Positions 6,235 through 7,024 of a DNA stretch of 7,024 nucleotides are shown in pieces. Source of the stretch: Sideroxydans sp. (GTDB lineage: Bacteria; Pseudomonadota; Gammaproteobacteria; Burkholderiales; Gallionellaceae); NCBI GenBank assembly GCA_030823965.1, contig JAVBYP010000208.1:1-7024 (forward strand), given 5' to 3'. Under the pieces are notes generated by a model. The model made no database searches, was not told the origin of the DNA, and saw only the letters and a list, made by a program, of their open reading frames with translations. Each line of letters begins with the position of its first letter. The first letter of the stretch is position 1. The position numbers and the translations under genes were made by a program.

Positions 6235-6768
6235 ATGAACGAATCAAACGAGAACGAATCAGGCAAACCACCCCATAGGGAAAAATGGCGGCGCTATGCC
6301 ATCAATGCACTCATCATCATCGTGGTCGTAGCGGGCATCCGTCTATGGCAACAACGCGATATGGTGAGTGGCGCAGCGCCCGTGTTGAAAGGCGTGACCT
6401 TGACACAGCAGCTTTACGAACTGCCCGCACATCCAGACAAACCCACATTGGTGCACTTCTGGGCGACATGGTGTCCCATCTGTCGCACTGAACAGGGCAC
6501 GATCGCCGCCATCGCGCATGACTATCCGAACACCATCACCGTCGCGATGAACAGCGGCCTCACCAATGAAGTGAAGCAATATATGCAAGAGCAGGGGATA
6601 GACTTCCTCACGGTGAATGATCCCGATGGCAGCATCTCAGAAGTGTGGGGCGTGCACGCCGTACCCGCCAGCTTCATCATCGCGCCGGATGGAAAGATAC
6701 AGTTCGTCGAAGTGGGTTACACGACAGAGATAGGACTCAGGCTGAGACTGTGGTGGGCAGGTCTGTGA
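6235..6768 (+). CDS. Membrane-anchored thioredoxin-like protein (TlpA/ScsD-type disulfide oxidoreductase)
   Basis: A periplasmic thiol-disulfide oxidoreductase tethered to the inner membrane. Numbered from the ATG at 6235 (177 residues): a polar, charged N-terminus of about 20 residues; one membrane segment at about 21-38 (YAINALIIIVVVAGIRL); then a periplasmic thioredoxin fold. The active site is WCPIC with cysteines at 80 and 83 inside HFWATWCPICR, and the cis-proline loop is AVPASF with Pro144. Size and layout match the ScsD/TlpA/CcmG(DsbE) group, closest in feel to ScsD (about 168 residues), so it probably works as a reductant fed by DsbD/CcdA-like proteins, though direction cannot be proved. 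The ATG is preferred over the GTG at 6232 because AGGA (6224-6227) gives 7 bases of spacing. It is divergent from a multihaem cytochrome, so a role in keeping apocytochrome haem-site cysteines reduced is plausible. No ScsA/B/C genes are adjacent. Confidence 0.9.
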   Translation: MNESNENESGKPPHREKWRRYAINALIIIVVVAGIRLWQQRDMVSGAAPVLKGVTLTQQLYELPAHPDKPTLVHFWATWCPICRTEQGTIAAIAHDYPNTITVAMNSGLTNEVKQYMQEQGIDFLTVNDPDGSISEVWGVHAVPASFIIAPDGKIQFVEVGYTTEIGLRLRLWWAGL

Positions 6769-6775
6769 TCGTCTC

Positions 6776-7024
6776 TTAGCGATGCTGATGGAAAGTGATC
6801 GGCACCACGCTCGGCGGAGCTGATCTCAAGACATGTTTCTTCATCTTCCCCATCACGTGCATCTCGCACGCTTTGCAATCGAATTCCAAACGTAATCTTT
6901 CACTGCCGTTGATGAGAGTCATCGGTTCGGCGCGCACTTGGCCTTGTACGCCGATCACACCTTTCGCTTGCTTGGGGCATAGACTCAAAGAGTAGCGGAT
7001 GCAGTGGCGTGTGATCATCAGCGA
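6776..7024 (-). CDS. rlhA: C-terminal end of a U32-family protein, probably 23S rRNA C2501 hydroxylase RlhA (partial)
   Basis: Only the last 82 codons are visible; the frame stays open to the right edge, so the start lies outside the window and the ATG at 7018 is internal. The tail reads LMITRHCIRYSLSLCPKQAKG, then AEPMTLINGSERLRLEFDCKACEMHVMGKMK. This HC-x7-C ... FDC-x2-C-EM pattern is the C-terminal signature I associate with long U32 proteins of the YdcP/RlhA type, formerly annotated as collagenase-like peptidases. RlhA makes 5-hydroxycytidine at position 2501 of 23S rRNA in a prephenate-dependent way; the shorter paralogue TrhP acts on tRNA. The four cysteines at visible residues 8, 16, 50 and 53 look like an extra metal or Fe-S site in addition to the family's known cysteines, which lie outside the window. 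The stop is 7 bases from the end of the convergent thioredoxin-like gene. Family fairly sure; the choice of RlhA over another U32 member is less so. Confidence 0.7.
   Translation of the reverse strand, partial: SLMITRHCIRYSLSLCPKQAKGVIGVQGQVRAEPMTLINGSERLRLEFDCKACEMHVMGKMKKHVLRSAPPSVVPITFHQHR

Noticed and set aside
6121..6325. 13-base direct repeat ATCATCATCGTGG at 6121-6133 and 6313-6325
   Set aside because: The second copy lies in a membrane segment coding for Ile/Val runs; one such match in a 7-kb window is near chance expectation, so it is not evidence of duplication or an att site.
6232..6768. Complete Scs copper-stress operon
   Set aside because: Only a ScsD-like protein is present; the neighbours are a cytochrome and a U32 gene, so the copper-tolerance operon label is not supported.

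Overview
The window reads as an ordinary chromosomal stretch from a Gram-negative bacterium, most likely a betaproteobacterium. A Gallionellaceae/Nitrosomonadales-type lineage is my best guess. This rests on protein character (hslR, a U32/RlhA-type protein, a long Orn/Lys/Arg decarboxylase, a periplasmic multihaem cytochrome next to a diguanylate cyclase) and on moderately GC-rich codon use; it is inference, not a database result. There are six protein-coding genes, one cut by the right edge. I saw no tRNA, rRNA, CRISPR array, transposase or phage gene, and no gene-free stretch longer than 300 bases.

Layout. Bases 1-122 are a leader with a strong Shine-Dalgarno (SD) site. Bases 123-2369 (+) encode a 748-residue PLP-dependent Orn/Lys/Arg decarboxylase. 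Bases 2370-2541 are intergenic and hold a short hairpin, a long imperfect palindrome that looks like a dispersed repeat, and a third small hairpin. Bases 2542-2964 (+) encode the S4-domain heat-shock protein Hsp15 (hslR). It ends 9 bases from the stop of a convergent minus-strand operon: a multihaem cytochrome c (6056 to 4677), whose stop codon overlaps the start of a membrane-bound GGDEF diguanylate cyclase (4677 to 2974). Divergent from the cytochrome, after a 178-base shared control region, lies a membrane-anchored thioredoxin-like protein (6235-6768, +). It ends 7 bases from the stop of a convergent minus-strand gene whose last 82 codons are visible, the C-terminus of a U32-family protein resembling the 23S rRNA hydroxylase RlhA.

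How the parts may work together. The core of interest is the three-gene block 2974-6768. The cytochrome has nine canonical CXXCH sites plus one CX4CH site and probably carries periplasmic electrons. The cyclase is translationally coupled to it and has an intact GGDEF active site and RxxD inhibition site, so it could link a periplasmic or redox signal to c-di-GMP. The divergent thioredoxin-like protein has a WCPIC active site and could keep apocytochrome cysteines reduced, or repair periplasmic thiols. These links are inferred from gene order. The divergent region contains a perfect 8-bp inverted repeat plus further copies of its GATGC core, one overlapping the thioredoxin gene's SD site. The decarboxylase, hslR and U32 genes look like unrelated housekeeping or stress genes.
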